Source: Actinomadura xylanilytica (GTDB taxonomy: Bacteria > Actinomycetota > Actinomycetes > Streptosporangiales > Streptosporangiaceae). Taken from it: DNA of 64,000 bases. Location of the stretch: the NCBI RefSeq assembly GCF_030283145.1, contig NZ_JASNWE010000002.1:496001-560000 (forward strand). The letters are read 5' to 3'. The position numbers and the translations under genes are program-made. Under the pieces are notes generated by a model that saw nothing but the letters and a program-made list of their open reading frames with translations, ran no database searches and was not told the origin of the DNA. Below are positions 16,359 through 24,990 of this stretch, one piece after another (within the stretch, counting starts at the first letter, position 1; each line of letters begins with the position of its first letter).

Positions 16359-18419
16359 GTGCGAGAAATGATCAAAGGTGCCAATGTCGACCTGGCAGGG
16401 CTGACCGATGCCTCGGGGCCGGTCGTCGTCAGCCTCGGCTACACCGATCCGTCGGGCACGGGCGAAGCCGATGTCTCGGTACTGCTGCTCAACGCCTCCG
16501 GCAAGGTGCGCAGCGACGCCGACCTCGTCTTCTACAACCAGCCGGCCACCGTGGACGAGTCGGTGCGGCTCCTCGGCAAGACGCCGACCGGCAGCGGGAC
16601 CGAGGACCGGATCCTGATGGACCTCGGGACGCTCGCATCCGACGTCCACCGCGTCGTCGTGGCGGCCAGCCGTCACGGCGGTGCGACGTTCGGCGCGCTC
16701 AACGACCTCCGGCTGGCCCTGTCCGATAGTGCCGGCGAGGCTCTGCTCGCGTTCGACATCACCGACGCGAGCGTGGAGACCGCGTTCATCTTCGGCGAGC
16801 TGTACCGGCGGGACGACGGCTGGAGGTTCCGGGCGGTCGGTCAGGGATACGAATCGGGCTTGGCCGGGCTCGCGACCGATTTCGGGATCATCGTCGATGA
16901 GAGCGACGACGTTCCCGCGGAGGATGAGGCCCTGGCGGACGGGGCCCTGGGGCAGAACGACCCGCCGACCGGCCCGAAGGAGGCCTCGGGCGAGAGCGAC
17001 GGTGAGGTCAAGGCCAAGGTCGGCGCCAAGGCCGAGGGCGGAACCGGAGGTACCGGGGACGAGGAACCTGCCGGCCGGTCCGAAGGCCGCCGTCGGCCCG
17101 AGCGGGTCCGCACCGCGAAGAAGAAGATCACGCTGCCGCGCACTGCGAGCGTCGACCTCGCCGACGATCCCTCGTGGCAGGCCGCCCGGTTGTTCTCGGT
17201 CACCGGGCTCCGCAACGACCAGGAACGCGAGGCCCGCGCGACGTCCACGCTCCTGGCGGTCATGGTGGAGGTACCCGAGTTCGGCAGGCGGGTCACCGGA
17301 CGGTTCAACGCCCCCGCGGGCACCGTCCAGACCTTCGCGGAGACCACCTTCAAGCACGGCGACGCCAAGGTTCGCCCGGACGGCGTCATCAGGGTGGCCC
17401 GCGCGGGCCGCATCTGGACCGCGCTCGTCGAGACCAAGACCGGCGGCAACCCGCTCAAGAAGGAGCAGGTCGAGTCGTACCTGGAGGTCGCGGCCAAACA
17501 CGGCTACGAGACCGTCATCACCCTGTCCAACGAGCTGGGCATCGACGGCGAGCATCCGCTGAGCGTCGACCGGCGACGCCTGCGCAAGGTCGGCCTCCGC
17601 CACCTCTCGTGGGCCGAGGTCGCTCATGAGGCCCACATGCTCTGCCACCACCACGGCGTCGCTAACCCGGCCCACGCATGGCTACTGAAGGAGTTGCTCG
17701 ACTACCTCGGCCAGGCCAACGCCGGCTGCCACGGATTCCAGGACATGGGCCCCGGATGGGTGCCGGTGCGCAACGCCATCACCGCCGGCACCCTCCGGCT
17801 GGGCGACAAACGCGCGATGCAGGTGGCCGAGAGCTGGGAGAAGCTCGTCCGGCAGCTCTGCCTGCACCTCAGCGGGCAGACCGGGTCCACTGTCGCCCCA
17901 GTCCTGCGCAGGAAGCGGGACGGTGACTCGGCGGTCCGCCGGTTGCAGACCGTCAGCACACTCGTGGAGTCCGGCCGGATGAGCGCCGAGATCCGGCTCC
18001 CGAGCGCCCCCGGTCCCGTGCTCATCGAGGCCGATCTGCGCACGGGGCAGATCGAAACGTCTGTCGAGGTGCCCTCCGCCGTGCGAGCGCGGGCCCTCAC
18101 CCGCGTGCAGTGGCTGCTCAGGCAGTTGGCTGAGGCTCCGCCAGAGCTGCGCGTCGAGGCTCTCTCGCCAGGAAGCGACACCGGCCCCTGCGATCTCCTC
18201 AAGAACCTCAAGGCCGAACCCGGACTCCTCGTCCCCGACGGCAAGGCGGAGATCATTTCGTTCCGGCTGACCCTGCCGACCGGCATGGGAACCAAGCGAG
18301 GCACCGAAGAGACCGGTTTCGTCCGCAGCGTGGACGCGGCCATGAGTCGCTTCCACGAGGTCCTCCAGATGCTCAAGCCTGAGGCGGCGTCCGCACCGGA
18401 GCGCTCGTCCGGCAGTTGA
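16359..18419 (+). CDS. TerD-domain protein fused to a PD-(D/E)XK nuclease-like domain
   Basis: 686 residues. Residues 1-185 are a TerD domain (IKGANVDL, VSLGYTDP, SDADLVFYNQP, LAFDITDASVETAFIFGELYRR), which binds calcium in tellurite-resistance proteins. A charged, low-complexity linker (about 190-250) follows. Residues 280-420 resemble a PD-(D/E)XK nuclease: Asp341 in VRPDGVI and Glu358-x-Lys360 in LVETKTGG, then LKKEQVESYLEVAAKHG. TerD-nuclease fusions are known from comparative work on Ter systems, where they are predicted to act on DNA or RNA under stress or phage attack. GTG 16359 follows GGAGAG by seven bases and MREMIKGANV matches TerD starts. Confidence 0.8.
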   Translation: MREMIKGANVDLAGLTDASGPVVVSLGYTDPSGTGEADVSVLLLNASGKVRSDADLVFYNQPATVDESVRLLGKTPTGSGTEDRILMDLGTLASDVHRVVVAASRHGGATFGALNDLRLALSDSAGEALLAFDITDASVETAFIFGELYRRDDGWRFRAVGQGYESGLAGLATDFGIIVDESDDVPAEDEALADGALGQNDPPTGPKEASGESDGEVKAKVGAKAEGGTGGTGDEEPAGRSEGRRRPERVRTAKKKITLPRTASVDLADDPSWQAARLFSVTGLRNDQEREARATSTLLAVMVEVPEFGRRVTGRFNAPAGTVQTFAETTFKHGDAKVRPDGVIRVARAGRIWTALVETKTGGNPLKKEQVESYLEVAAKHGYETVITLSNELGIDGEHPLSVDRRRLRKVGLRHLSWAEVAHEAHMLCHHHGVANPAHAWLLKELLDYLGQANAGCHGFQDMGPGWVPVRNAITAGTLRLGDKRAMQVAESWEKLVRQLCLHLSGQTGSTVAPVLRRKRDGDSAVRRLQTVSTLVESGRMSAEIRLPSAPGPVLIEADLRTGQIETSVEVPSAVRARALTRVQWLLRQLAEAPPELRVEALSPGSDTGPCDLLKNLKAEPGLLVPDGKAEIISFRLTLPTGMGTKRGTEETGFVRSVDAAMSRFHEVLQMLKPEAASAPERSSGS

Positions 18420-18439
18420 GCGTTGCCGCGCGGGGTGGG

Positions 18440-19306
18440 TCAGATGGGTTCTCGGACGGTGATCTCGGTCAGGGGGACGGTGCGGCGGAGCTGGTCGTGG
18501 AGTTCGGCGAGGCGCCGGTAGGCGAGGGCGTCGCGGCGGGCGAGGCGGGTGCGGGTCGGTTCGGGGAGCATGAACCAGCAGACGCGGCAGAGGTAGTGGC
18601 CCTCCTTCTTGCGTCCCCCGCACGACTGGCAGGTGACGGCCGCCGCGGACTTGCCCGCCGGGCGTGGTGGACGCGTCGCGCCCGCGGGCGGGCGCATCCC
18701 GGGGGCGGGCAGGCGTGGGGCGGCCACGGACGGGCGTGGGGCGGCCACGGACGGGCTTGCGGTCGTGGGCCTGCTGGGAGTCGCGGGCGGGCTCGCCGGC
18801 GCGGATGGGCTGGGCGATGGGGCGGGGAGGGCCTTGGGGGTGGGGGCCGGGACTTCCTGGGGTCGCTGGGCGTCGAGGCGGGTGATGAGCATCCGGACCG
18901 CGTCCGGGGTCCTCATGGTGTCGGGGACGGGACGGCCGGTCCGGTCGGCGACGAGGGCGCGGACGGCGGCGTCGGAATGCCTGAGCTCCCCGGCCTCGTC
19001 GCGGACGGCCGTCTCGGCGTCGCCGAGCTGCTCCCACATGCCGGTGATCGCGTTGCACTCGTGCTGGATCCGCGCGACGAAGTCGCGGAACGCCTCGCTG
19101 GGCGGGGCGTGGGCGGGACGGTGGACGGAGTCGTAGGCGACGGCGAGGGTGGCGTGGACCTGGGCGGCGGCCAGGCCGTCCCCGCTCGCGGGGTGGTTGA
19201 GGAGGGCCTCGGCCACCCGGTAGTGCTCCGGTCCGGTCAGGCCGTCCGACCCGGCCTTGGCGAGCAGACGGTCGAGCTCTGACGGGGTGTCTCCGATGGC
19301 GCTCAC
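18440..19306 (-). CDS. Hypothetical protein with C-terminal zinc ribbon
   Basis: A 288-residue protein: an alpha-helical N-terminal half (residues 1-140), a proline-alanine-rich linker with two nearly identical SVAAPRPSVAAPR stretches (DNA repeat near 18718-18760), and a C-terminal CxxC-x12-CxxC motif, CQSCGGRKKEG..CRVCW. This should bind zinc and could touch nucleic acid or protein. GTG 19306 is preferred to GTG 19309 because GGAGG is at a better distance. It converges with the TerD-nuclease gene (20 bases apart), so they are neighbours but not one operon. Confidence 0.65.
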   Translation of the reverse strand: MSAIGDTPSELDRLLAKAGSDGLTGPEHYRVAEALLNHPASGDGLAAAQVHATLAVAYDSVHRPAHAPPSEAFRDFVARIQHECNAITGMWEQLGDAETAVRDEAGELRHSDAAVRALVADRTGRPVPDTMRTPDAVRMLITRLDAQRPQEVPAPTPKALPAPSPSPSAPASPPATPSRPTTASPSVAAPRPSVAAPRLPAPGMRPPAGATRPPRPAGKSAAAVTCQSCGGRKKEGHYLCRVCWFMLPEPTRTRLARRDALAYRRLAELHDQLRRTVPLTEITVREPI

Positions 19307-19327
19307 CACGACCTCCGTTCATTACGC

Positions 19328-19347
19328 AGCGTTTCACTGGAAACGCT
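19328..19347. promoter_or_regulatory. Perfect inverted repeat upstream of the zinc-ribbon gene
   Basis: AGCGTTTC-ACTG-GAAACGCT is an exact 8-bp inverted repeat with a 4-base spacer, 22 bases from the zinc-ribbon start. In this position it probably overlaps the promoter and could be an operator. Confidence 0.5.
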
Positions 19348-19517
19348 AGACGTAGTCGGGCGCCGCCGCCATGCGCGAGGAGGCGGGTCTCATCCCCAAC
19401 ACCGGCGTGCGGTCTGATTTGCGCAAAACGCCGATGGCGGGGCCGGTGCTGGGAAGGAAACGTGGAGCGGCGTTCTGTCCGTGGTGTCGCTGTTGCACGT
19501 CATGGGAAGGTTCATCT

Positions 19518-20633
19518 GTGTCCGTCGATCTCCCCGCGCTGCTGGCCGATCTGGAAGAGCTCGTGACCTGCGAGTCGTTCTCGGCCGATCACGCCGGGGT
19601 GGCGCGCAGCGCCGGGGTCCTCGCGCGCCAGGGCACCCGGCTGCTGGGCGCGGCCCCCGAGACGATCCTGCTGGACGGCGTGACCCATCTGCGGTGGACG
19701 TTCGGGACACCGCGGGTCCTGCTGGTGGGGCATCACGACACGGTGTGGCCGCCGGGGTCGCTGAAGACGCATCCGTGGTCGTTGGTGGACGGGATCGCGC
19801 GCGGTCCCGGGGTGTTCGACATGAAGGCCGGGCTGGTGCAGCTCTTCCATGGGCTGGCGTCCCTGCCGGGGCTGGACGGGGTGTGCGTCCTCGTCACCGG
19901 TGACGAGGAGGTCGGGTCGGTGACCTCGCAGAAGCTGGTCGAGGAGTCGGCGCGCGGCCTGTCCGCCGCGTTCGTGCTGGAGGGGGCCGGGGACGGCGGG
20001 GCGCTCAAGACCGGCCGCAAGGGCGTGTCCTGGTACGAGGTGCGGGTGCATGGGAAGGCCGCGCATTCCGGTCTGGAACCGGAGAAGGGGGTCAACGCGG
20101 CGGTCGAGGCGGCCGAGCAGATCCTCGCGCTCCGCGACCTGACGACCGCGGCGTCCGGGGCGGCGCCGGCGGGCCTGGACGGGACGACCGTGACGCCGAC
20201 GCTGCTCACGGCCGGCACCACGAGCAACACCGTGCCGGCGATGGCGACGATGTACGTGGACGTGCGGGCGCCGAGCCGCGCGGCGCAGGAGCGGGTGGAC
20301 GGGCTGATGCACGGGCTCGTCCCCCGGACGCCGGGGGCGCGGCTGGAGGTCCTCGGCGGGGTCAACCGGCCGCCGCTGGAGACCGCGTCGTCCGCCGGGC
20401 TGTACGGGCTGGCGCGGCGCGTCGCGTCCGGCCTCGGGATGGAGCCGCCGCGCGGCGTCGCCGTGGGCGGGGCGTCGGACGGGAACTTCACCGCCGGCGT
20501 CGGCTGCCCCACGCTGGACGGGCTCGGCGCGGTGGGCGGCGGCGCGCACGCCGACGACGAGCATGTGGTCACCGCCGAGATGCCCGGACGCGCCCGGCTG
20601 CTCGCCGGGCTGGTGGAGGGGGTGCTGCGATGA
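19518..20633 (+). CDS. M20-family zinc peptidase, probable N-succinyl/N-acyl-amino-acid deacylase
   Basis: 371 residues with complete M20 di-zinc signatures: His72-x-Asp74 in VGHHDTV, bridging Asp in GVFDMKAG, catalytic/metal Glu pair in TGDEEVGS, metal-type GGASDGN and a late His in HADDEH. The embedded dimerisation domain (about 170-280) is present. M20 enzymes of the carboxypeptidase G2/desuccinylase type hydrolyse N-acyl amino acids or glutamate conjugates. GTG 19518 follows GGGAAGG by seven bases. It overlaps the next gene as ATGA. Beside an acyltransferase and an OSBS/NSAR-like enzyme, an L-desuccinylase role fits (see findings). Confidence 0.85.
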   Translation: MSVDLPALLADLEELVTCESFSADHAGVARSAGVLARQGTRLLGAAPETILLDGVTHLRWTFGTPRVLLVGHHDTVWPPGSLKTHPWSLVDGIARGPGVFDMKAGLVQLFHGLASLPGLDGVCVLVTGDEEVGSVTSQKLVEESARGLSAAFVLEGAGDGGALKTGRKGVSWYEVRVHGKAAHSGLEPEKGVNAAVEAAEQILALRDLTTAASGAAPAGLDGTTVTPTLLTAGTTSNTVPAMATMYVDVRAPSRAAQERVDGLMHGLVPRTPGARLEVLGGVNRPPLETASSAGLYGLARRVASGLGMEPPRGVAVGGASDGNFTAGVGCPTLDGLGAVGGGAHADDEHVVTAEMPGRARLLAGLVEGVLR

Positions 20634-21415
20634 CCGAGGTCCGTGAGCTGCGTGAACTGGACGAGCTGGAGGCGCTCCACCGGCTGATCGGCGACATCTG
20701 GCGTCCCGAGCCCGGGGCGGAGCCGATCCAGGTCGAGATGCTGCGCGCCCTGGCGCACGCCGGCAACTACGTCGCCGGGGCGTTCAGCGGGGACGGCCGC
20801 ATGGTCGGCCTCTCGGTGGCGTTCCTGGCCGATCCGCCGGGCGTCGCGCTGCATTCGCACATCACCGGGGCGGTCGGCGGGCGCGGCGTCGGGCTGGCGC
20901 TCAAGCTGCATCAGCGGGAGTGGGCGCTGGCGCGGGGGCTGAGCCGGATCACCTGGACCTACGATCCGCTGGTCCGGCGGAACGCCTACTTCAACCTGGT
21001 GAAGCTGGGCGCCCGTCCCGGCGAGTACCTGCCCTCGTTCTACGGGACGATCGAGGACTCGATCAACGCGGGCGACGAGACCGACCGGGTGCTGGCGGTC
21101 TGGCCGCTGCCGGACCCGCGGGTGGTGGCCGCCACGCGGGGCGAGCACGTCCCGGTGCCGGTGCCGGACGACGCCGTGACCGCGCTGGGCGAGAAGGACG
21201 GGTGGCCGGTGCGCGGCGGGACGGACGCGTCCACCCTGCTGGTCGCCGTGCCGGAGGACATCGAGGGGCTGCGCCGGTCCGCCCCGGAGGCCGCGCGGGC
21301 GTGGCGGACGGCCGTCCGGGACGTGCTGGGCGGCCTGCTGGACGACGGCGCGCGGGTCACCGGGTTCCACCGCAGGACCAGCTACGTCGTCGAACGCGCC
21401 GAGGGGACCACGTGA
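20630..21415 (+). CDS. GNAT-family acyltransferase (predicted N-succinyltransferase of the NSAR type)
   Basis: A 261-residue protein of the COG3375 type. Its GNAT acetyl-CoA-binding part is visible as ITGAVGGRGVGLALKLHQREWALARG, followed by ITWTYDPLVRRNAYFNLVKLGA, a conserved stretch of this subfamily. The long C-terminal part is specific to it. In Geobacillus-type loci such a gene next to an OSBS/NSAR enzyme transfers succinyl groups to D-amino acids. It starts by ATGA overlap with the peptidase and ends in a GTGA overlap with the enolase, so translation is coupled through all three genes. Confidence 0.8.
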   Translation: MTEVRELRELDELEALHRLIGDIWRPEPGAEPIQVEMLRALAHAGNYVAGAFSGDGRMVGLSVAFLADPPGVALHSHITGAVGGRGVGLALKLHQREWALARGLSRITWTYDPLVRRNAYFNLVKLGARPGEYLPSFYGTIEDSINAGDETDRVLAVWPLPDPRVVAATRGEHVPVPVPDDAVTALGEKDGWPVRGGTDASTLLVAVPEDIEGLRRSAPEAARAWRTAVRDVLGGLLDDGARVTGFHRRTSYVVERAEGTT

Positions 21416-22512
21416 GGATCACCGGGATCGAGCTGCGCCGGATCACGCTGCCGCTGGTGGCGCCGTTCCGCACCTCGTTCGGCACCGAGACCGCCCGCGA
21501 CGTGCTGCTGATCCGGGTGGTGACGCCGGACGCCGAGGGCTGGGGCGAGTGCGTCGCGATGGACGAGCCGCTCTACTCCGCGGAGTACGCCGACGGCGCG
21601 GCGGACGTGCTGCACCGGTTCCTGATCCCGGCGCTACCGAGGGACGCGGACGCGCACGCGGTGGAGCGGGCGCTCGAACCGTTCAAGGGGCACCGGATGG
21701 CCAAGGCCGCGCTCAGCACCGCCGCCTTGGACGCGCAGCTCCGCGCGGCCGGCGAGCCGCTCGCCCGGTTCCTCGGCGCGTCCCGCGACCGGGTGCCGTG
21801 CGGGGTGTCGGTCGGGATCATGGACTCGATCCCCGAGCTGCTGGACGCGGTCGCGGGCTATCTCGGCGAGGGCTACGTCCGGATCAAGCTGAAGATCGAG
21901 CCGGGCTGGGAGGTGGAGCCGGTCCGCGCCGTCCGCGAGCGGTTCGGCGACGGGGTGCTGCTCCAGGTCGACGCGAACGCCGCGTTCACGCTGTCCGACG
22001 CGCGGCTGCTGGCCCGGCTGGACGACTTCGACCTGCTGCTGATCGAGCAGCCGCTGGCGGAGGACGACCTGGTGCAGCACGCGCGGCTCGCCCGGCTGCT
22101 CCGCACGCCGGTCTGCCTGGACGAGTCGATCGAGTCCGCCGCGCACGCCGCCGCCGCGATCTCGCTGGGCGCCGCGTCGATCGTCAACATCAAGCCGGGC
22201 CGGGTCGGCGGCTACCTGGAGGCGCGCCGGATCCACGACCTGTGCCGGGCGCACGGCGTGCCGGTGTGGTGCGGCGGGATGCTGGAGACCGGGATCGGCC
22301 GCGCGCCCAACGTGGCGCTCGCGGCGCTGCCCGGGTTCACCCTGCCGGGCGACACCTCCGCGTCGCGGCGCTACTACGCCGAGGACGTCACCGAGCCGTT
22401 CGTCCTGGACGACGGCCATCTCGACGTGCCGTCCGGTCCGGGCATCGGGGTGGAGCCGGTCGCGGCGCGGCTGGACGAGTTCACCACGTCCACCGAATGG
22501 ATCCCGCTGTAG
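21412..22512 (+). CDS. menC: o-Succinylbenzoate synthase / N-succinylamino-acid racemase (enolase superfamily)
   Basis: 366 residues with all catalytic positions of the OSBS/NSAR branch: KxK at 159-161 (RIKLKIE), metal ligands Asp187, Glu212 and Asp237, and the second acid-base Lys261 in NIKPGRVGG. The N-terminal capping domain starts ITGIELRRITLPL. OSBS makes o-succinylbenzoate in menaquinone synthesis; close homologues are promiscuous and racemise N-succinylamino acids. No other men gene is visible here and the partners are an acyltransferase and a deacylase, which favours the racemase role, although both may be served. GTG 21412 overlaps the previous stop. Confidence 0.85.
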   Translation: MRITGIELRRITLPLVAPFRTSFGTETARDVLLIRVVTPDAEGWGECVAMDEPLYSAEYADGAADVLHRFLIPALPRDADAHAVERALEPFKGHRMAKAALSTAALDAQLRAAGEPLARFLGASRDRVPCGVSVGIMDSIPELLDAVAGYLGEGYVRIKLKIEPGWEVEPVRAVRERFGDGVLLQVDANAAFTLSDARLLARLDDFDLLLIEQPLAEDDLVQHARLARLLRTPVCLDESIESAAHAAAAISLGAASIVNIKPGRVGGYLEARRIHDLCRAHGVPVWCGGMLETGIGRAPNVALAALPGFTLPGDTSASRRYYAEDVTEPFVLDDGHLDVPSGPGIGVEPVAARLDEFTTSTEWIPL

Positions 22513-22760
22513 GTCCCTGCCGCCCCGGCCCGGTTCTGACCTGGGCTTCGGCGCGCGGCAAAAATTCATTCAACTTCGTACCTCTCAACCGCGAACCTTT
22601 CAGGGCCCCCAGACGTCACATGGATCGGACGCCGGGTTCTGCCTGGGCCGCTGCCGGGCGTGTGGGGAATATCCGCCGGAGCGGCCGGGAACAAGATCGC
22701 CCCGTTTGCGTTCTTTTAAGCCGACGCGTGTGGCGCTCGGCGGACAGGTGAGGGAGAACG

Positions 22761-23993
22761 GTGCGACGTACGGCCTTGGTCATGGCACTGGTCCTGGGAT
22801 TGACGGCGGCTTGCAGCGACGACGGCGGCGGGGGCGCGACCACCAAAGGCGGCGATGACGGCTCCCCCAAGCTGACCATCAGCCCGGCGGACGGCAGCGG
22901 CGACGCGCGCCCCGACGCGGGCGTGACGGTGACGGCGGCGGGGGGCACGCTCGGCCAGGTGTCGGTGAAGATGAAGGGCGCCGAGGTGCCCGGACGGCTC
23001 TCCCCCGACAAGAGCAGGTGGCAGTCCACCTGGACGCTCGTCCCGGGTGCGAAGTACCAGGTGTCGGCGACGGCGGCGTCCCCCAAGGGCAAGAGCACGA
23101 CGGCCACCAGCGCGTTCCAGACCGTCCGGAAGACCGCCGCCACGAAGATCACCAACGTGGTGCCGAGCGAGGGTGAGACGGTCGGCACCGGGATGCCGGT
23201 CTTCGTGCAGTTCAGCAAGGAGGTCCCGGCCAAGGCGCGGCCGGGCGTCGAGCGCGCCATCGAGATCTCCTCCACCACCCCCACCGAGGGCGCCTGGCGC
23301 TGGCTCAGCGCGGGCGAGTCGTTCAACGGGCTCCCGTCGGCGGTGTTCCGGCCGCGGAATCCGTGGAAAGCCCGCCAGCAGGTCTCGCTGACCGTGCACT
23401 ACGCCGGCCTGAAGATCGGCGACAGCGTGTTCGGCGCCAAGGACGTCACCCGCAAGTTCCGCATCGGCGACTCGCACACCATCACCGTCAACGCCAAGAC
23501 CGACCGGCTGGTCGTCAAGAAGAACGGCCGGACCGTCCGCAACTGGGGCGTCAGCCTCGGCCAGGGCGGCGACCGGCAGGCCGACGGCGTCGACCACCTG
23601 CTCACCACCAGCGGCGTGCACCTGACCATGGACCGCAGCAGGATGGAGCGGATGCGCCCGCCCGGCAAGAAGAAGGGCGACGCCGGCTGGTACGACGAGC
23701 AGGTCCCCTGGGCCACCCGCATCTCCAACAGCGGCGAGTACATCCACCAGAACATGGACGACCCGACCTGCCTCGGCGACCGCAACTGCAGCCACGGCTG
23801 CGTCCGCTCCCCCGCCGGCGACGCCCAGTGGTTCTTCGGCTGGGCCTACCGCGGCGACATGGTGACCATCACCGGCACCAAGCGCAGCCTCGAATGGACC
23901 AACGGCTGGGGCTACTGGCAGATGCCGTTCGAGAAGTGGACCAAGGGCGGCGTCCTCGGCAAGCCCGTCACCACCGCCTCGCTGAACGCCTGA
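22761..23993 (+). CDS. L,D-transpeptidase lipoprotein (YkuD domain)
   Basis: A 410-residue lipoprotein: signal peptide with lipobox LTAAC (Cys about residue 19), two Ig-like domains (about 35-245, e.g. VTVTAAGGTLGQVSVKMKGA and PVFVQFSKEVP), then a YkuD catalytic domain with SHGCVR (His345, Cys347) preceded by HQNMDDP. Such enzymes make 3->3 peptidoglycan cross-links at the outer face of the membrane. The overall layout matches mycobacterial LdtMt2-like enzymes. GTG 22761 follows AGGGAG. The 248-bp gap before it shows no gene. Confidence 0.9.
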   Translation: MRRTALVMALVLGLTAACSDDGGGGATTKGGDDGSPKLTISPADGSGDARPDAGVTVTAAGGTLGQVSVKMKGAEVPGRLSPDKSRWQSTWTLVPGAKYQVSATAASPKGKSTTATSAFQTVRKTAATKITNVVPSEGETVGTGMPVFVQFSKEVPAKARPGVERAIEISSTTPTEGAWRWLSAGESFNGLPSAVFRPRNPWKARQQVSLTVHYAGLKIGDSVFGAKDVTRKFRIGDSHTITVNAKTDRLVVKKNGRTVRNWGVSLGQGGDRQADGVDHLLTTSGVHLTMDRSRMERMRPPGKKKGDAGWYDEQVPWATRISNSGEYIHQNMDDPTCLGDRNCSHGCVRSPAGDAQWFFGWAYRGDMVTITGTKRSLEWTNGWGYWQMPFEKWTKGGVLGKPVTTASLNA

Positions 23994-24031
23994 CGCACCC
24001 CCGCGCGCACCCCGCCGCCCGTGCCGTCCGC

Positions 24032-24070
24032 CCGCGCCGTCCGACCCGGTCTTCCGGGCGGACGGCGCGG
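24032..24070 (+). terminator. Strong hairpin terminator after the L,D-transpeptidase gene
   Basis: Arms CCGCGCCGTCCG (24032-24043) and CGGACGGCGCGG (24059-24070) pair perfectly; inside, CCCGG-TCTT-CCGGG continues the stem with a single bulged A. It lies 38 bases after the transpeptidase stop and before the thioesterase start. Confidence 0.75.
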
Positions 24071-24111
24071 TTGAGAGGATCGGGGCCAGAATCGGATTCG
24101 GGAGGACGCGC

Positions 24112-24936
24112 ATGACCGGGACCGCAGCGGACGTGGCGGCGCTGCTCGATCTGACCGCGCTGGACGACGACGTCTTCATCGTCCCCGTTGCACCGGCCCG
24201 TCCCGGCGACACGGTCCAGATGCGCGCGTTCGGCGGACAGGTCGCCGGGCAGGCCCTCCGAGCCGCGTGCCGCACGGTCGATCCGGGACGGCCGCCGCAC
24301 TCGATGCACGCCTACTTCATCCGGCCGGGACGTCCGGAGGAGCCGGTCCGGCTGGACGTGGCCCGGTCCCGGGACGGCCGCACGTTCTCCACCCGGCACG
24401 TCACCGCCGCCCAGGGCGGCAAGCCGATCTTCGAGCTGATCGCCTCGTTCCACGACCCCGAGCCCGGCCACGCCTGGCAGTCGGGGACGCGGCCGGACGT
24501 GCCGCCGCCGGACCGGCTGGAGCGGTCGGCGCTGCCGTCCTTCTTCCGGTATCCCGGCGGCTTCGACATCCGGCTGGTGAACCCGTCCGAGCCCACCGCG
24601 TTCCCGGTGCGGCACCCGTTCTGGATCCGGCTGTCCGAGCCGGTCGGCGACGACCCGGCGCTGCACGCCTCGCTCATCGCCTATCTCACCGACATGGCCG
24701 TGGTGAGCAGCGCGATCGCGCCCGATTCGCGGATCACGCTGGGCACCGCGGTCAGCCTCGACCACACCGTGTGGTTCCACCGGCCCGCCCGGGTCGACGC
24801 GTGGCTGCTGTACTCCGTCGACCCGGTCATCAACCACGGCGCCCGCGGCCTGGCCCGCGGCCACCTGCACACACTCGACGGCGCGCTCGTCGCCTCGGTG
24901 GCGCAGGAGGTCCTGCTGCGCCCGGCGGATGCCTGA
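24112..24936 (+). CDS. tesB: Acyl-CoA thioesterase II (TesB family)
   Basis: 274 residues with two hot-dog halves: FGGQVAGQALRAACRTV and HSMHAYFIRPG in the first; HPFWIRLSEP and an INHGARGLARGHLHTLDGALVASVAQEVL end in the second. These are the conserved blocks of TesB thioesterases, which hydrolyse long-chain acyl-CoA. The catalytic trio (Asp in the second half, with Thr/Ser and Gln) appears as LTDMAVVSS and AQEVL. ATG 24112 has GGAGG six bases upstream. It is a single gene after a terminator. Confidence 0.9.
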   Translation: MTGTAADVAALLDLTALDDDVFIVPVAPARPGDTVQMRAFGGQVAGQALRAACRTVDPGRPPHSMHAYFIRPGRPEEPVRLDVARSRDGRTFSTRHVTAAQGGKPIFELIASFHDPEPGHAWQSGTRPDVPPPDRLERSALPSFFRYPGGFDIRLVNPSEPTAFPVRHPFWIRLSEPVGDDPALHASLIAYLTDMAVVSSAIAPDSRITLGTAVSLDHTVWFHRPARVDAWLLYSVDPVINHGARGLARGHLHTLDGALVASVAQEVLLRPADA

Positions 24937-24990
24937 CGGGCCACACCCCCGGCGCGGAGCCCGGCGAGTGACGCCCGGCCGCCCGCTCCG

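Noticed and set aside
17682..19337. 551-codon minus-strand frame across two genes
   Set aside because: Read in the wrong frame through the zinc-ribbon gene and antisense to the TerD-nuclease gene.
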